DNA of 64,000 nt from Tipula vernalis (lineage: Eukaryota; Arthropoda; Insecta; Diptera; Tipulidae), in the NCBI GenBank assembly GCA_958295665.1, contig OY282559.1, forward strand, positions 267,754,057 to 267,818,056. Reading direction: 5' to 3'. The notes under the pieces were generated by a model, which saw only the letters and a list, made by a program, of their open reading frames with translations, was not told the DNA's origin and searched no databases. Below are positions 44,821-55,309 of the stretch, in pieces (position 1 is the first letter of the stretch; each line of letters starts with the position of its first letter). A program made the position numbers and the translations under genes.

Positions 44821-45600
44821 CGATTCTTTGTCCACGGCCGAAAAAAAATTGTATTTTATTATCAAATCCTTCAAATAAACATAAAATAATTTCCGTCCAC
44901 ATTTTGACGTCTCAGTTTAATAATAATGAAAATGGCAAGAGACTACTAGATAAAATTTCAAAACTGAAATTTTTATTTGGTGGTAGTGAATAATGGAAGA
45001 AGGGACTACTAGATAAACTAGCAGTGAATAATGGATATCGTTATAATTGAAGAAACAAACGTATAGTTTGTATATTATCAGAGCCTTCTAGAGTATAGAG
45101 CCATAATCTTAATGACGTATTTTTTAGAAGCTTTTTTAGTGGTATAACTTTTCACTGATTTCCATAGGAATTCATAGTGAAAATGGTGTTTTTTAGCTTC
45201 AAGTTTTTCAATGAAAAAACCAAAAATATTATTTAATGTTTATATAAAAGTTTTCTTCATATCTTTAAGAACAATATACAAGAAGGCCATATTGGCATTA
45301 AGTAAATATTAATTGCAGAAATATTAAAATTAACTTATTTCTAAAATATATTTTTTCGAACTTTCATTTTGCAAAATACATCAAAGTTGGCTCTGACAAA
45401 TTAAAATAATACTTGCTAAATTTATCTTTAGTTTTACTAGTGTACGTAAGATGTCTAAACTGGTAAAAGAAAAATACGAAAAAAAATTATTTAAAAGGCG
45501 AACATTTCTCAATAAATAATTAGAAAACTTTGATTTATTGTTTTAATAAAGTTTAAATTAAGTTTGCCACTATGATTTCTTGGTAGATCTAATCTAAGAC
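44821..45600. other. AT-rich non-coding stretch
   Basis: No supported gene. GACTACTAGATAAA occurs twice near 44940-45020, each time near GTGAATAATGGA. Confidence 0.5.
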
Positions 45601-45608
45601 TGATAAAT

Positions 45609-46636
45609 ATGAAAAATCTTAAGATACAGACTTTCTTTAGAAAATATAATGTTGGACTAAGCAGTGCCATCTTAAAAGAAATTAATTACAACATTGTTGA
45701 AATTTTGTGCGAACTGTGCAATCGTAGTATTACTGAAGGTATCTTTCCTCAAGCATTAAAAACTGGGACGGTCATTTCGCTCTTCAAAAAAAGCGATCGT
45801 TTATTACTGTGCAATTCTCGGCCGATTTCACTTCAGCCTGTTATCTGAAAAATATTTGAGAAATCAGTAAAATCTCGTTTTATTAACTACATAAAGTCTT
45901 TTGATTAACTTCGTTCTTGTCAATTTGGGTTCAGAACTGTTCTTGGAACAGAGATGCTCTTCTTAATTTTAAAAAATCCGCTACACGAAGGTCTTAATAA
46001 TTCTCATACAGCAGCTGTTCTATTTGTCGATATAAGTAAAGCTTTTGATGTAGTGGACCACCGGATTCTTTTAAATAAACTTTGGGACATTGGATTTAGC
46101 CGTTTGCAACGGCTTAGTATTAGTGGTTGCTTGAGTCGCACTGTAGAACTTAATGTAGGTGTGCCTCGAGGTTCTGTCCTGGGGCTCCACCTTATTTCTT
46201 GATTATGTCAATTCTATTTTTAAACAAAAATTGTATGGCAAATTTGTTGCATATGCGGATGATATGGCATTTGGTTATGATTGCTCCAACTACTTGACGG
46301 CTGTCTCTTGTATTAATAATGATTTGGAAATTTTGCGTGAATGGTTTGCTGTTTACAAACTTGTACGTAGTGCCAAGACTAAAGTCGTATTTCTTAATTT
46401 AAGCATGAATAATCCGTCTTTTAACCATGACATTATTTTCCATGACGTTAGCTGCTATAGAAGTTATGCTTGTACCGTTAATTGCATAGTAATCCATTCA
46501 GTCAGCTCTATTAATTACCTAGGATAAAATGTTGATTGTCAGTTGAATTGAAAATCTCATATAGCAGCTTTGAAAAGTTCCCTTCATTCCAAAATGAGGA
46601 TTTTGTATCTATTACGTTCACATTGTCCTATATAAA
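45609..46636 (+). pseudogene. CR1/Jockey-group LINE reverse transcriptase fragment
   Basis: Plus strand. FRKYNVGLSSAILKEINYNI and ITEGIFPQALKTGTVISLFK come first, then RPISLQPVI. After a stop come IFEKSVKSRFINYIKSF and CQFGFRTVLGT. Then VLFVDISKAFDVVDHRILLN and VGVPRGSVLGLHLI, and in another frame KFVAYADDMAFGYD with the YADD box intact, and INYLG. Stops and frameshifts near 45848, 45905 and 46200 disable it. The fragment ends at 46636, where Tigger sequence starts. The LINE continuation is not seen after the Tigger element. Confidence 0.82.
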
Positions 46637-46948
46637 ATGCTTTTGCTATTGTATAATGTTCCAGGACGTCCAATACAATTAGCTCACATATTTGAAGATA
46701 TAGAAGTGGAATTGCTATCTATAAACACGACAGCGATTCCTGTGGACCAAGTTTTTATTTCTACTTTTAAATCATTTTACTTATGTAGAATTTTTCAGCA
46801 GCTAGTAAACGGCCTTGGCGGGCTATCATTTATCAAAGAATTTTGGGCAAAATATAACAAAAAAAAACGCTCTAGGTAATATTGAAAAATCGTAGAATGA
46901 AGTGATGTAACACGATCAAGCGAGTTTGGAAACAAATTTGGCCAGAAT
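46637..46948 (+). pseudogene. Tigger/pogo transposase, 5' visible portion
   Basis: LLLYNVPGRPIQLAHIFEDI, VELLSINTTAIPVDQVFIST, FKSFYLCRIFQQLV and EFWAKYN, followed by TIKRVWKQIWPE in a shifted frame. These are the DDE_1 blocks of Tigger (pogo) transposases, where LLLDNAPGHP holds the second catalytic Asp; here that Asp is Tyr. It breaks off at about 46948 against the TTTA-type tail of a minus-strand LINE and resumes near 49190. Confidence 0.8.
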
Positions 46949-48057
46949 GATTTATTTTTATTTTATTTTATTTATTTATATTAAACGGGCATAAGCTCAT
47001 GGCTTTTCCACCATTCCATTAAAATTTCCAACAACCTAGTACTGGCTGTTTCACCTTAAGCAACTTATATAAAAAAACTAATTTATGAAAAATAAAAAAT
47101 TCATTTAAACTGCAACCAAGAAAATTATTTGAATAAAATGAAATATGATCAAACTGGCGTAGGTTATAGGTATATCTGACTGAGTTATTGAAGGCTTTTT
47201 GAAGCAAACTAATACTTAGTGAATCACAGTGTTGATAAATCACATCACAGTTTATAAAGTACGGGATGACCAACGTTTTAACCAGATATAGTCTTAAGTT
47301 CACCGGACAAATCTTTTTATGAAGTCTTAAGCCATACAGAATAGAGTTTAGCTTGCGACAGGTTTCAATGATGTGGTCGCTCCATGTGAAACTGCTATTC
47401 ATGCGTAGACCCAGATTACAAACTCTATCAACTAATGCTAATTTATCATTATTAATATATAAATCCGGTATTATACTCGAGTAATTGCTTCTACAAATAA
47501 ACATGGCCTGGGTTTTCTTTGTTTTTAACATAAGACCATTTGACGTTGACCAAGAATAAATACTTCGCAGATCTTCATTAATTTTTGAAAAAAATTCATT
47601 TATATTTTCTAATGAACCACCATATTTTCTAATGAATAATTGAACATCGTCCGCGTAGAAATGGAATTTTGAACCAGAAATGCAATCAGCTAAATCATTA
47701 ATGAAAACGGAATATAATATTGGCCCAATAATAGAACCCTGAGGGACTCCACAAGTAATCGAAGCTGTTTGTGATAATGAACCCAATAAATTTACAATCT
47801 GAGTCCTATCCGACAGATAGGAAGATAATAAACGAATAGGACAGCCCGAAAAATTATAAAACAATTTAAGCTTTTGCAGGAGAAGCTGATGATTAATAGA
47901 ATCAAACGGCTTGGGAAAATCCTAGATGACAATTACCGCAAAAGATTTAGGTGCATTAAGGATACACGAGATATCATCTATAACATTAACCAAGGCGAAA
48001 GTTGTACTATGAAACTTATGGGATCCAGATTGATAGCGATTTAACAAATGTGACTCT
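46949..48057 (-). pseudogene. CR1/Jockey-group LINE reverse transcriptase and C-terminus
   Basis: Minus strand. HLLNRYQSGSHKFHSTTFAL precedes DFPKPFDSINHQLLLQKL (one stop just before DFPKP). A 281-codon open frame (47864-47019) follows with ITCGVPQGSIIGPILYSVF and SKFHFYADDVQLFIRKYGG (YADD intact). It continues through NGLMLKTKKTQAMFI, NLGLRMNSSFTWSDHIIETC and LYLVKTLVIPYFINCDVIYQ. The 3' end is an A-rich (AAAT/AAAAT) tail on the coding strand at 46949-46985. This is the best preserved LINE reverse transcriptase in the window. Its endonuclease is at 48560-49189. Confidence 0.85.
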
Positions 48058-48559
48058 TACTTTTTATTAATTTTTTGTTGAATGTTAATTATTTCATGTA
48101 ATTTCTAATATGCTACCGGTGGTTAGACCATTTTAATTGTGTTTCGATTAACACGAGAAGTATATTAGTATTTACGAACAGTAATTCAACGAAACCGACT
48201 AATAGACATAATTCTATTTATTTAATTAATTAAATGGTTTTGAATATGTTTCGAAGATTGTAAGAGAATTCAATCCAGTTTCGAACTGATGAGCTTATGA
48301 TTATGAAAAAATCAATCTTCTCATCAGGCCGCGGCGACTGGACTGATTATACCACAATTTACATTCTATATATACAGAATGTGCTGTGATTCAAGTACTA
48401 GCGAATCGTACTAATACAGATGAAATCTCTTACAATTTTTTCTTCTTTCACGATATTCACACTGCTCTGTGTGTAAGCTAATTTGTACTTTTTATTAATT
48501 TTTTGTTGAATGTTAATTATTTCATGTAATTTCTAATATGCTACCGGTGGTTAGACCAT
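48058..48559. repeat. 428-bp duplication unit inserted in the LINE
   Basis: A 74-bp segment starting TACTTTTTATTAATTTTTTG and ending GGTTAGACCAT occurs at 48058-48131 and, as far as I can read, identically at 48486-48559. The spacing is 428 bp, with unique DNA between. It replaces roughly the endonuclease-to-RT linker of the minus-strand LINE. The layout of one full and one partial unit in tandem recalls partial LTR-like repeats of Penelope-like elements. The unique part contains TATATATA near 48370. Confidence 0.7.
48205..48327 (-). ncRNA. Hammerhead-ribozyme-like motif (partial)
   Basis: Minus strand, in order: CTGATGA, then GAAGATTG paired with CAATCTTC across a 53-base loop, then GAAAC. 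A second helix follows (CATATTC with GAATTATG, one bulge) and TC, giving a GTC-type cleavage triplet. This reproduces the core, stem II and stem III of a hammerhead. Stem I does not pair convincingly, so it is at best a decayed ribozyme. Confidence 0.3.
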
Positions 48560-49189
48560 AGGAAATTGAAGGAAGGGAAATTTTGTCGAAGTGAATTATT
48601 CTATCAGAATCAGCTTCGTTCACCAGAATTAGATCTAAAAAATTTGATTCTCTTGTAAATTGAAATGGAACAACAAATAAATTGAGTATATTTAAATTGT
48701 CGAGAAATCGATTCGAGGTAGTATTTAAATTAATATTAAAATCACAGAGAATTATCACATGGGAATAGCTATTTATGTAATCCATAAACAAAGTCACAAT
48801 ATCGTCGATGTCATTTAATATTCTTGGTGGTGGATGATAGCCAACAATTACGCCATGCTTAGTATTTTTATCGTTTAGTTCTAAAATAATAAACTCAGTC
48901 TTCCCCAAAACGAGACGATCAACACATTTGATATTTAAAGACGATCTAAAATACACGGCCACCTCACCTCCTGATTATTTCTTACCAGCCACACGATCAT
49001 GACGTAGCATTTTATAACCCGAAATTGAAATGCTAGAAGATGATATTTTTGGATGAAGCCAAGTCTCACTCAAACACAAAATATCAAAATGTTTAGTCTG
49101 CATCAAAATTCTAACTTCATCAATATGTTTCACTAAACTTCGTACATTTAGATGGGCGATAGAAATAAAATGATTCGCTACGTGCCGTT
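48560..49189 (-). pseudogene. LINE endonuclease (same element as 46949-48057)
   Basis: Minus strand. ISIAHLNVRSLVKHIDEVRI, FDILCLSETWLHP and ISGYKMLRHDRV are followed, after a stop, by GEVAVYFRSSLNIKC, VIVGYHPPP, VIILCDFNINL and FLDLILVNEADSDRI. These are the successive EEP endonuclease blocks in the correct order. The SDHD block is degraded (ISYGLTTG). Upstream of about 49190 the minus frame continues only as the antisense of Tigger sequence, so that is taken as the LINE 5' end. Confidence 0.8.
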
Positions 49190-49805
49190 CGTGAAAATAT
49201 TGTATCACTAGCTGATTAAGTTGGTTTCCAAGAAATACATGAAGTTGATGTGATGGAACTGATAGAACTAGATCAACAAAGTTTGGCAAATGAAGAGCGG
49301 GTAGAATTAGAGGAAGATTTAAAGTCATCGATTACAACAAATCGAGAAACGCAAATCACTTCGCGAAGTTTAAAATCAAAAAACTTGGCCGCAGCACTAT
49401 TGCATTTTGAAAGCTGTATGACAATGACGAAAATGAAGAGCGTTGTTCTCTCGGTTCATGGTACCAATGAAAACGTTAAATGCTACAAGCAGCTTTACAA
49501 AACCAACGGCTAGGGAAAGCATTCGGATAAGTTCCAGTTCAAATTCTAACCCATGCCCTAGCCCAAGCTATAGCCCAGTCTGTATCTAAAATTCTCTATA
49601 AAAAATTGATTCTTTACTCATAATTCACTCGTATCTAATAACTTTTACTCAGTTTTATGAATTGCAACAAAATATGCGGGCCAACAAAATATTATGGTTG
49701 TCAGTTGTAGGGTCCATAAATATGAATATTAAAAAAGAAAAAAAATCGTCAATATTGGTGAAAAATGGAAAAAATAGGGGTGTCTAATAATTTTGTGAAT
49801 ATGAT
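49190..49805 (+). pseudogene. Tigger/pogo transposase, C-terminal portion and probable 3' end
   Basis: After the LINE the Tigger frame resumes with VGFQEIHEVDVMELIELDQQ and SLANEERVELEEDL. TTSRSLKSKNLA-like text and a Leu/Met-rich end (LLHFESCMTMTKMKSVV) follow. This is the acidic C-terminus usual for Tigger proteins. The stop is at 49511-49513. Some 260 bp later ATAGGGGTGTCTAATAATTT (near 49776) resembles the terminal repeats of Tc1/pogo-type elements; no left-end partner is found. The element is split by a LINE and is inactive. Confidence 0.65.
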
Positions 49806-50039
49806 AGTACATATTACGTGTATTTGATAGTTTCGCTTTAAAAGCGCAGTTAGCGAAACAATTGCCGGTGTAAAGTATTTTACATAAAGTGTATAGCTAC
49901 ATAAATTACCGAAAATTGTACGTGTACCGGTAAAGTGTAGATCTACAAAAAAGTTGTATGGTAAATAACCATTAGAACCAGGTGTGCGGCAATATTTTCA
50001 TAAAATGGACAGATCGAGACTTCCGAAAAAAAATTTTGT

Positions 50040-50840
50040 CATTTAAATAAAAAGACTTAGCAGGTACGACAAATTTTTCAAAATTGTGAAAAGGTTGGGC
50101 TTATGGAAATTGCTGCTACACTATGGCCATTTTCCTAAATCCTAGAGATGTTACGTCGTGTAGGCTTATATTTCCAGAAAGTGGTCATGTCATGGTTTCC
50201 GAAACAATTTTTGTTATTAAGGTATATTAACAACCAAATTTATTGAATGGAGAACCGGATTCAGCCATTTTAGTTCAGCAAAATGGAAATTATGCTCAAA
50301 AATTTAAAAGAAAGTAGGGGAACCACCAGAGAACTACATACACATTTAAACACGATGCACCAAACTAAGTGCCAAAAAATACTTCGCAACCAGAACAAAG
50401 AAGTACTAAAAAATAGCTGAACACCGTGAAACTTAAATTTGACAACACATTACCTGCTGTTTTTGCGCAAATGACCGCTGTTGATGGAATTCCCTTCAAA
50501 CTGTTCTGTACCTCGTACGTTTTTTAACACAAACGCTTGGTTTGGTTTTCAATTACTATGGGAAAATAAAAAAAATAAAATCCGAACTAAAATCAGTCCA
50601 ATCAGTATGTCTTACTTTTGATGAATGGACATCGAAGCGTAACCGACGCTATATGAATATTAATGTTCATTAGAATGAAAGGGAAACTTAAATCTAAATT
50701 TTGGAGTTTGGGAAGGATTTGCGGAAGCATGCCGGCAATAAAATATACGGCAATTCTCAAAACAAATTCTCTGGAAAAATATGGCGCCAGCTTAATGGTT
50801 AAGACGAAAAATTATCTTTTCAGAACTGCCGGATTTGAGA
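50040..50840 (+). pseudogene. hAT transposase N-terminal remnant (BED-finger type)
   Basis: In broken plus frames, RGTTRELHTHLNTMH (end of a BED-type zinc finger) lies near 50320 and MTAVDGIPFKLFCTS near 50470. VQSVCLTFDEWTSKRNRRYM follows with NINVH near 50600-50670, holding the first catalytic Asp region (DxWTS). Then come GSMPAIKYTAILK and LEKYGASLMV. This is the N-terminal half of a hAT transposase. The C-terminal half is missing because a mariner-type relic begins at about 50841. Frameshifts and stops are frequent. Confidence 0.75.
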
Positions 50841-51378
50841 ATCGGAACAGCCACACGTAATCGTTTAGAAGCCAATGCATCCACCAGAGTGACAGTTTGG
50901 CGTGGATTTTGGATTGGTGGTATAATTGGCCCATTTTTCTTCGAACACGCTCCGGGAAAGCCGTTACCGTCAATGGCGACAGTTACAGATGCTGATCAAC
51001 TTTTTATGGGCTCAAATCGACGCTATGAATGTGGACGACCTTTGGTTTCAACAAGATGGCGCTACTTGCTACACAAACGGACTGACAATCGATCTCTTGC
51101 GCGCCAAATTTGGTAACCGAATAATTAGAAATTTTGCAAATATGAATTGGTCCGCACGGAGCTGCGATTTGACGCCGCTGAACTTTTTTCTATGGTGTTT
51201 CGTTAAGGATAGATGTTATGCGGAAAATCCAAAGACAATTCCACCTTTAAAACATAATAATATTCGCGAGATAGGCGCCGAAATCATCGAAAAAGTTTTT
51301 GAAAGCTGGACTCACAGGATGGCTTACTGTAAGGCCAGCAGAGAGAGCCACATGAACGAAATTGTTTTGCATTCTTAA
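50841..51378 (+). pseudogene. Mariner/Tc-type transposase C-terminal remnant
   Basis: A frame containing TRVTVWRGFWIGGIIGPFFF (near 50895) shifts to the 150-codon frame at 50926-51378. That frame contains INFLWAQIDAMNVDDLWFQQ, DGATCYT (second catalytic Asp) and DLLRAKFGNRIIR. SARSCDLTPLNFFLW (third acidic position) and WTHRMAYCKASRESHMNEI complete the domain. The C-terminus is complete, ending at a normal stop, but the N-terminal half and DNA-binding region are absent. Shortly after, AACTTTTAAATGGCCCACCC (51467-51486) may be the right terminal repeat. Confidence 0.78.
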
Positions 51379-51609
51379 ATCGAAGACTCCAACCTACACA
51401 ATAAAAAAAAAAAATTTCCACAAAATATAGATGTATAGTATACTCATTTTATAGCGTTTCAAAAACCAACTTTTAAATGGCCCACCCTCTATAAGAAATC
51501 AAAATTGACGAAAATTGTGGCATCGGTTCTCGGTTTTAATACTTCGAATTTTAACTTCTTTAAGGCGAGCAAAATTTCGACATTTTCTCGATTTTTTTTT
51601 TGACAGCAT

Positions 51610-52045
51610 AATAAATATTTATTTAAAAACTGTTAACAACATCGATTAGTACAAGTTTTGGGGTATTTGTTAAATTTTTTCATAGAAAAATATTTGAAAA
51701 GAGCGGAACTATAGCTGTATTCCAGGAACGCCTGTTTTTGGGCATCACTTGCAGGGGACATGATAACTCAAGAACGGTTCTTCTTAAAAAAAAAAATTGA
51801 AAATCGTTCGTTCAGTAACTAGCTATTATCATAATACATATGTAGTATGAATTTGGTGTTGATCAGATTGGTAGATTTTTTAGTAATCGTGTCCACCGCA
51901 AAGGTACTCTAAAAGAATCACGGTTCTGAGATAATTGAGTTTAAAGTTACGCGTTTAAATATTTTTGTATGAAAAAAAAATTTGACAAGTACTCTAAAAC
52001 ATGTACTAATCGATGTTGTTAACAGTTTTTAAATAAATATTTATT
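51610..52045. mobile_element. Foldback/MITE with ~75-bp inverted repeats
   Basis: AATAAATATTTATTTAAAAA followed by CTGTTAACAACATCGATTAG at 51610 onward is mirrored at the other end (read back from 52045). The arms agree almost perfectly for about 45 bp and with scattered changes to about 75 bp. The interior of ~285 bp has no gene. GGCGAGC outside the left arm and GCTCGCC outside the right arm suggest slightly longer original ends. Confidence 0.8.
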
Positions 52046-52465
52046 TACGCTCGCCACAACTGTACGAGCAAACATTCGGAAAATTGAAGTGACACTATTT
52101 TAATGAGGAAACAAGAATGCCCCATCTTTAATTTTAAGTAAATTTTATTATACATTTTTTTAAGTTTTAACCATTCTGTTAATAATAATGATATAGCACT
52201 TTTCATGAACAATTCTGCTGAAAAAATTAAAAAAAATAACAATTTCAATACCGGTAATATTTGTATTGTTCCTCAAAATATCCGTTTCGTGCGAGCTAAT
52301 TTTGATCTCTTTTGCACACAACTGTCTTTTTCAAATATTAAGCCACAAATTACAGTACTATAGAGGTTCGGATAAGGAGTGATGAGCTATCATTCTACAA
52401 TATTAATGGAAATAAGGTATTTGATGGTTGCAACAATAATTATCCTTCTGTAGGTGTAGTGGTAT
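52046..52465. other. AT-rich non-coding stretch
   Basis: No supported feature; the 67-codon minus frame here is AT-driven. Confidence 0.5.
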
Positions 52466-52469
52466 ATAT

Positions 52470-52876
52470 TGTTACGGTAACACCTAGGGTGTAATAGAAT
52501 AAGTTAAATTAATAGCTCAATGTTTTACTGTACTAAAATGGAATTTTCCATGATAAAACTGTTCTAAATGTTTCTAGACTATTCTTACTGGAAAAGTCAT
52601 GAAATTTCTAGAAGTTGGGTTTGTGTATATAAAAAGGCAAACGGAGTCGAATTGAAAAGTGATTTAAAAAGCGTTGTAGTGCGATTTAAAATTAATAAGT
52701 GAACAGTAAAATTGTTTGAAAATTATATAAAGTGATTTTGTGAATTATTATAAGAAATTGTGTTGAATAAATTTTTATTGTTCAATAAATAAATCCGTTG
52801 GTGATAAATTGAATTGTTTTGATTTTATTCACAATCCTGTGATTCGAACCTCGATTGACATGGGAAAAACGTAACA
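52470..52876 (+). mobile_element. Solo LTR with 4-bp duplications (gypsy-type)
   Basis: Begins TGTTACGGTAACACC and ends AAAACGTAACA, giving TGTTACG/CGTAACA inverted ends. ATAT is duplicated at 52466-52469 and 52877-52880. A TATATAAAA box lies near 52626 and AATAAA signals at about 52765 and 52783, in the order expected for an LTR read on the plus strand. No internal region or second LTR is adjacent, so it is a recombined solo LTR of 407 bp. Four-base duplications favour Ty3/gypsy. Confidence 0.82.
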
Positions 52877-52899
52877 ATATTTTAGGAAATGTAGAATGT

Positions 52900-53830
52900 T
52901 TGAATATCTTAATGATAGAAATATTTTTGTAGGTGAAATGAACGATCTGTTGAAAATTATTAATGATAAAAATCTAGTTTTGATTGCGAACATTAACATT
53001 GATATTACGAACGGCGGTTTACAGAACGTGCATAATTATTGATTGAATTAATAGGATTGATTTGAAAAATGCTAAAGCTGTTAAAAGACATCTGGGAAAT
53101 AATAAACTAAAGAATCGATATTGGTTCGATTATTAGCAAGAAAGAATAGATAATATGTCAAAATTTAATGAAAGAAACGGAGAAAATAGAAGGGAAAATA
53201 GAAAATTGGCAAATATTTTAAATAGCAAAAATATTCAATATCTGATAATGAGGCTATATCTAATGAATTCAATAATTTTTTGTCGCTGTTGCTGCTAATT
53301 TAAAAAATAATATCCCAATAAATGCCAATGCCCAGCTGGCAGCCATGGATTTTGAGACGAAGAACTTCTTTTTACCACCTATTACTACATAGAAATTATT
53401 ATATGTAGTACGTAATTTAAAAAAAAATCTTTTTGTGGGAATGGCAAAATAAACGCTTTAACAATAAAGAAGGTTATTCAACTATCTACTTATTGTTAAG
53501 CCCCTACAATTTATTTTTAATATGATTATTAAAGATTGGGGGTTTTCCCAAAATCTTTGAAAACTGCTGTTGCCATATCCTTATTCAAAAAGGGAAATTT
53601 TCGACCAATATCGATTACATCGAAAATTTGTGAGAAATGCATCAAATCAAGGCTAATTTCCTTTCTATCAAAAGTTAAAATTTTATCAAATTCAAGGAGC
53701 TTGTGCTGTTGAAAATGGACTTGCAGAAATTAGAGGCATAACTAATTATTGGTTTCGATCCTACCTAACAGGTCGATTGCATTAGTGAGGTAAAAGTGTA
53801 GTTAATTCCAGAGTTCCCTAAGGGAAAAAT
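52900..53830 (+). pseudogene. LINE remnant (endonuclease trace and reverse transcriptase)
   Basis: NLVLIANINIDI near 52975 recalls the GDxNID block of a LINE endonuclease. Then SNEFNNFFVAVAANLKNNIP, FFLPPITT, IFNMIIKDWGFSQNL and, in shifted frames, LKTAVAISLFKKGNFRPISI and ICEKCIKSRLISFLS. SYLTGR ends the readable part. The order fits the N-terminal reverse transcriptase of a CR1/Jockey-group LINE. Many frameshifts and deletions are present, and no YxDD box is visible. Confidence 0.65.
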
Positions 53831-54119
53831 TATGGAAACCCCTAGAAATCTCGCTGAGTTCGATCAAAAAAAAAAAAAAATGGACAAGGTTAAATTTTAG
53901 GTAATTTTCAACAAGGAATCTAATGGATGTGACCTTGAACCTCATCTTCAAGGTCATTTTGTGGTCTAGGTCATTTTTTAATGGAAACCTTTATTTTTGA
54001 TATCGGATTCAAAAGAGTAGGAAATTTTTCGTCCGAATATGTATTTTCCAAGACCTCCCAAGGTCGCCTGAAAAGCTTATGATTTGTGTATGTAGGTACT
54101 TTTTACAAACATAAATTGT

Positions 54120-54350
54120 TTTATAAAAAAGGAAAACGAATTACGAAATCTCTTTTTCACAATTTTCGGAAAATTTACGAAAAATTCGATTAAACCAATT
54201 TTGATTTACGTGCAATTTTTAAGGACGAATTAATTCGTTAAGCGAGGGATGGGTGTAAATTGAAATTGAGTTAGGTAACCGAATTTTTCGTAAATTTTCC
54301 GAAAATTCGTAAAAAGAATTTTCGTAAATCGAGGGATTGGTGTAAATTGT
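54120..54350. repeat. Inverted-repeat element (MITE-like)
   Basis: AATTTTCGGAAAATTTACGA on the left (near 54159) is mirrored by TCGTAAATTTTCCGAAAATT near 54288. The surrounding ACGAAATTC-type words are also inverted. CGAGGGAT(G/T)GGTGTAAATTG occurs twice in direct orientation (near 54243 and 54331). There is no gene. Confidence 0.6.
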
Positions 54351-55309
54351 TGGTCAATTGCCATATTGCGGTACAAACATAAAAATAATAAATAATTTAG
54401 TGATGTAAATTAATTTGGTTAGAATTCATATTGGCTAATGGAGGATGATTGGAATTCTTATAACGGGTTGGCAGCCGACACAAAGGATATTTTAGAGATA
54501 ACCAATAAAATGGACAACGTTGTTTCCTACAAAAAGTTTCTAGGGTACACAATCGCAATGGCGTCGATGTTCGTCTGCCACAAGCAGGTTAGGTTAGGTT
54601 TGGAGTGGTTGCTTAGGCAATTTTAGATTGGTGATGGTCCATTGTGCTACCACAGAATTTATTCCCTTCACTCTTACTGGAACCATTTATGGATACTTAT
54701 ATAACTTAGAACATCTCGCCCTTTGCTATTTTCGCGATCCGACAGGTTGTCCATCTTGAATTTTTTTAAGTATTTATGCCTTCTGCGTTCTAGTGTCAGA
54801 TTTGACCAATAGAAGTAGTGCATACATATCAGGCTGGCCAAAAGCGATTCAGATGCCCCGAGCTACCGAGACGCCCTCAGAAACCTACTTAGGTTTGCAA
54901 GGAAGTATTTTGTTAGTTCTGGATGTCTGGATTTCAGCAATATACCCCTGAGTGCTTGCAGGATTAAGACTGCTTTGCTCGTTGAAATTAGTGATTAATG
55001 TAGATTGCCAGATGTTTCTCTAGAAACCTGATCCAGCTTTCATTATAATTTAGATTTCTAAATTAATTTATTTTTAGGGTGTGAGTGGGTTGAAATTTAA
55101 ATTAATAATTTTGTTGAAGTAAATTGTAGGGTATTGTAACTAGTTGATTACTAAATAAATTTTTTTGTTTACCTTTACTTTATGATCTATCTCATTACGA
55201 GACATGATCGGAGATTTTTTATCCATTGATAAAATCAACTTACATTATGATTAGTATAAATTGATATAACACATAAATCTAACTATTATTTATTCGATTC
55301 ATTAGAGAT
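54351..55309. other. Unassigned stretch
   Basis: A 62-codon plus frame at 54438 has no recognisable family. GGTTAGGTTAGG near 54587 is only two to three units and not a telomeric array. Bases 54780-55050 are GC-richer and may be LINE-derived, but I cannot show it. Confidence 0.4.

Noticed and set aside
46637..46720. Glutathione S-transferase N-terminus (LLYNVPGRPIQLA)
   Set aside because: The following text (VELLSINTTAIPVDQ...FYLCRIFQQLV) matches Tigger transposase continuously, and the GST-like stretch corresponds to its LLLDNAPGHP block.
49190..49328. N-terminal 45 residues of the minus frame starting at 49328
   Set aside because: They are antisense to the Tigger C-terminal coding sequence; the LINE itself begins near 49190.
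54587..54602. Insect telomeric (TTAGG)n repeat
   Set aside because: Only GGTTAGGTTAGGTTT, two to three units, within otherwise unrelated DNA.
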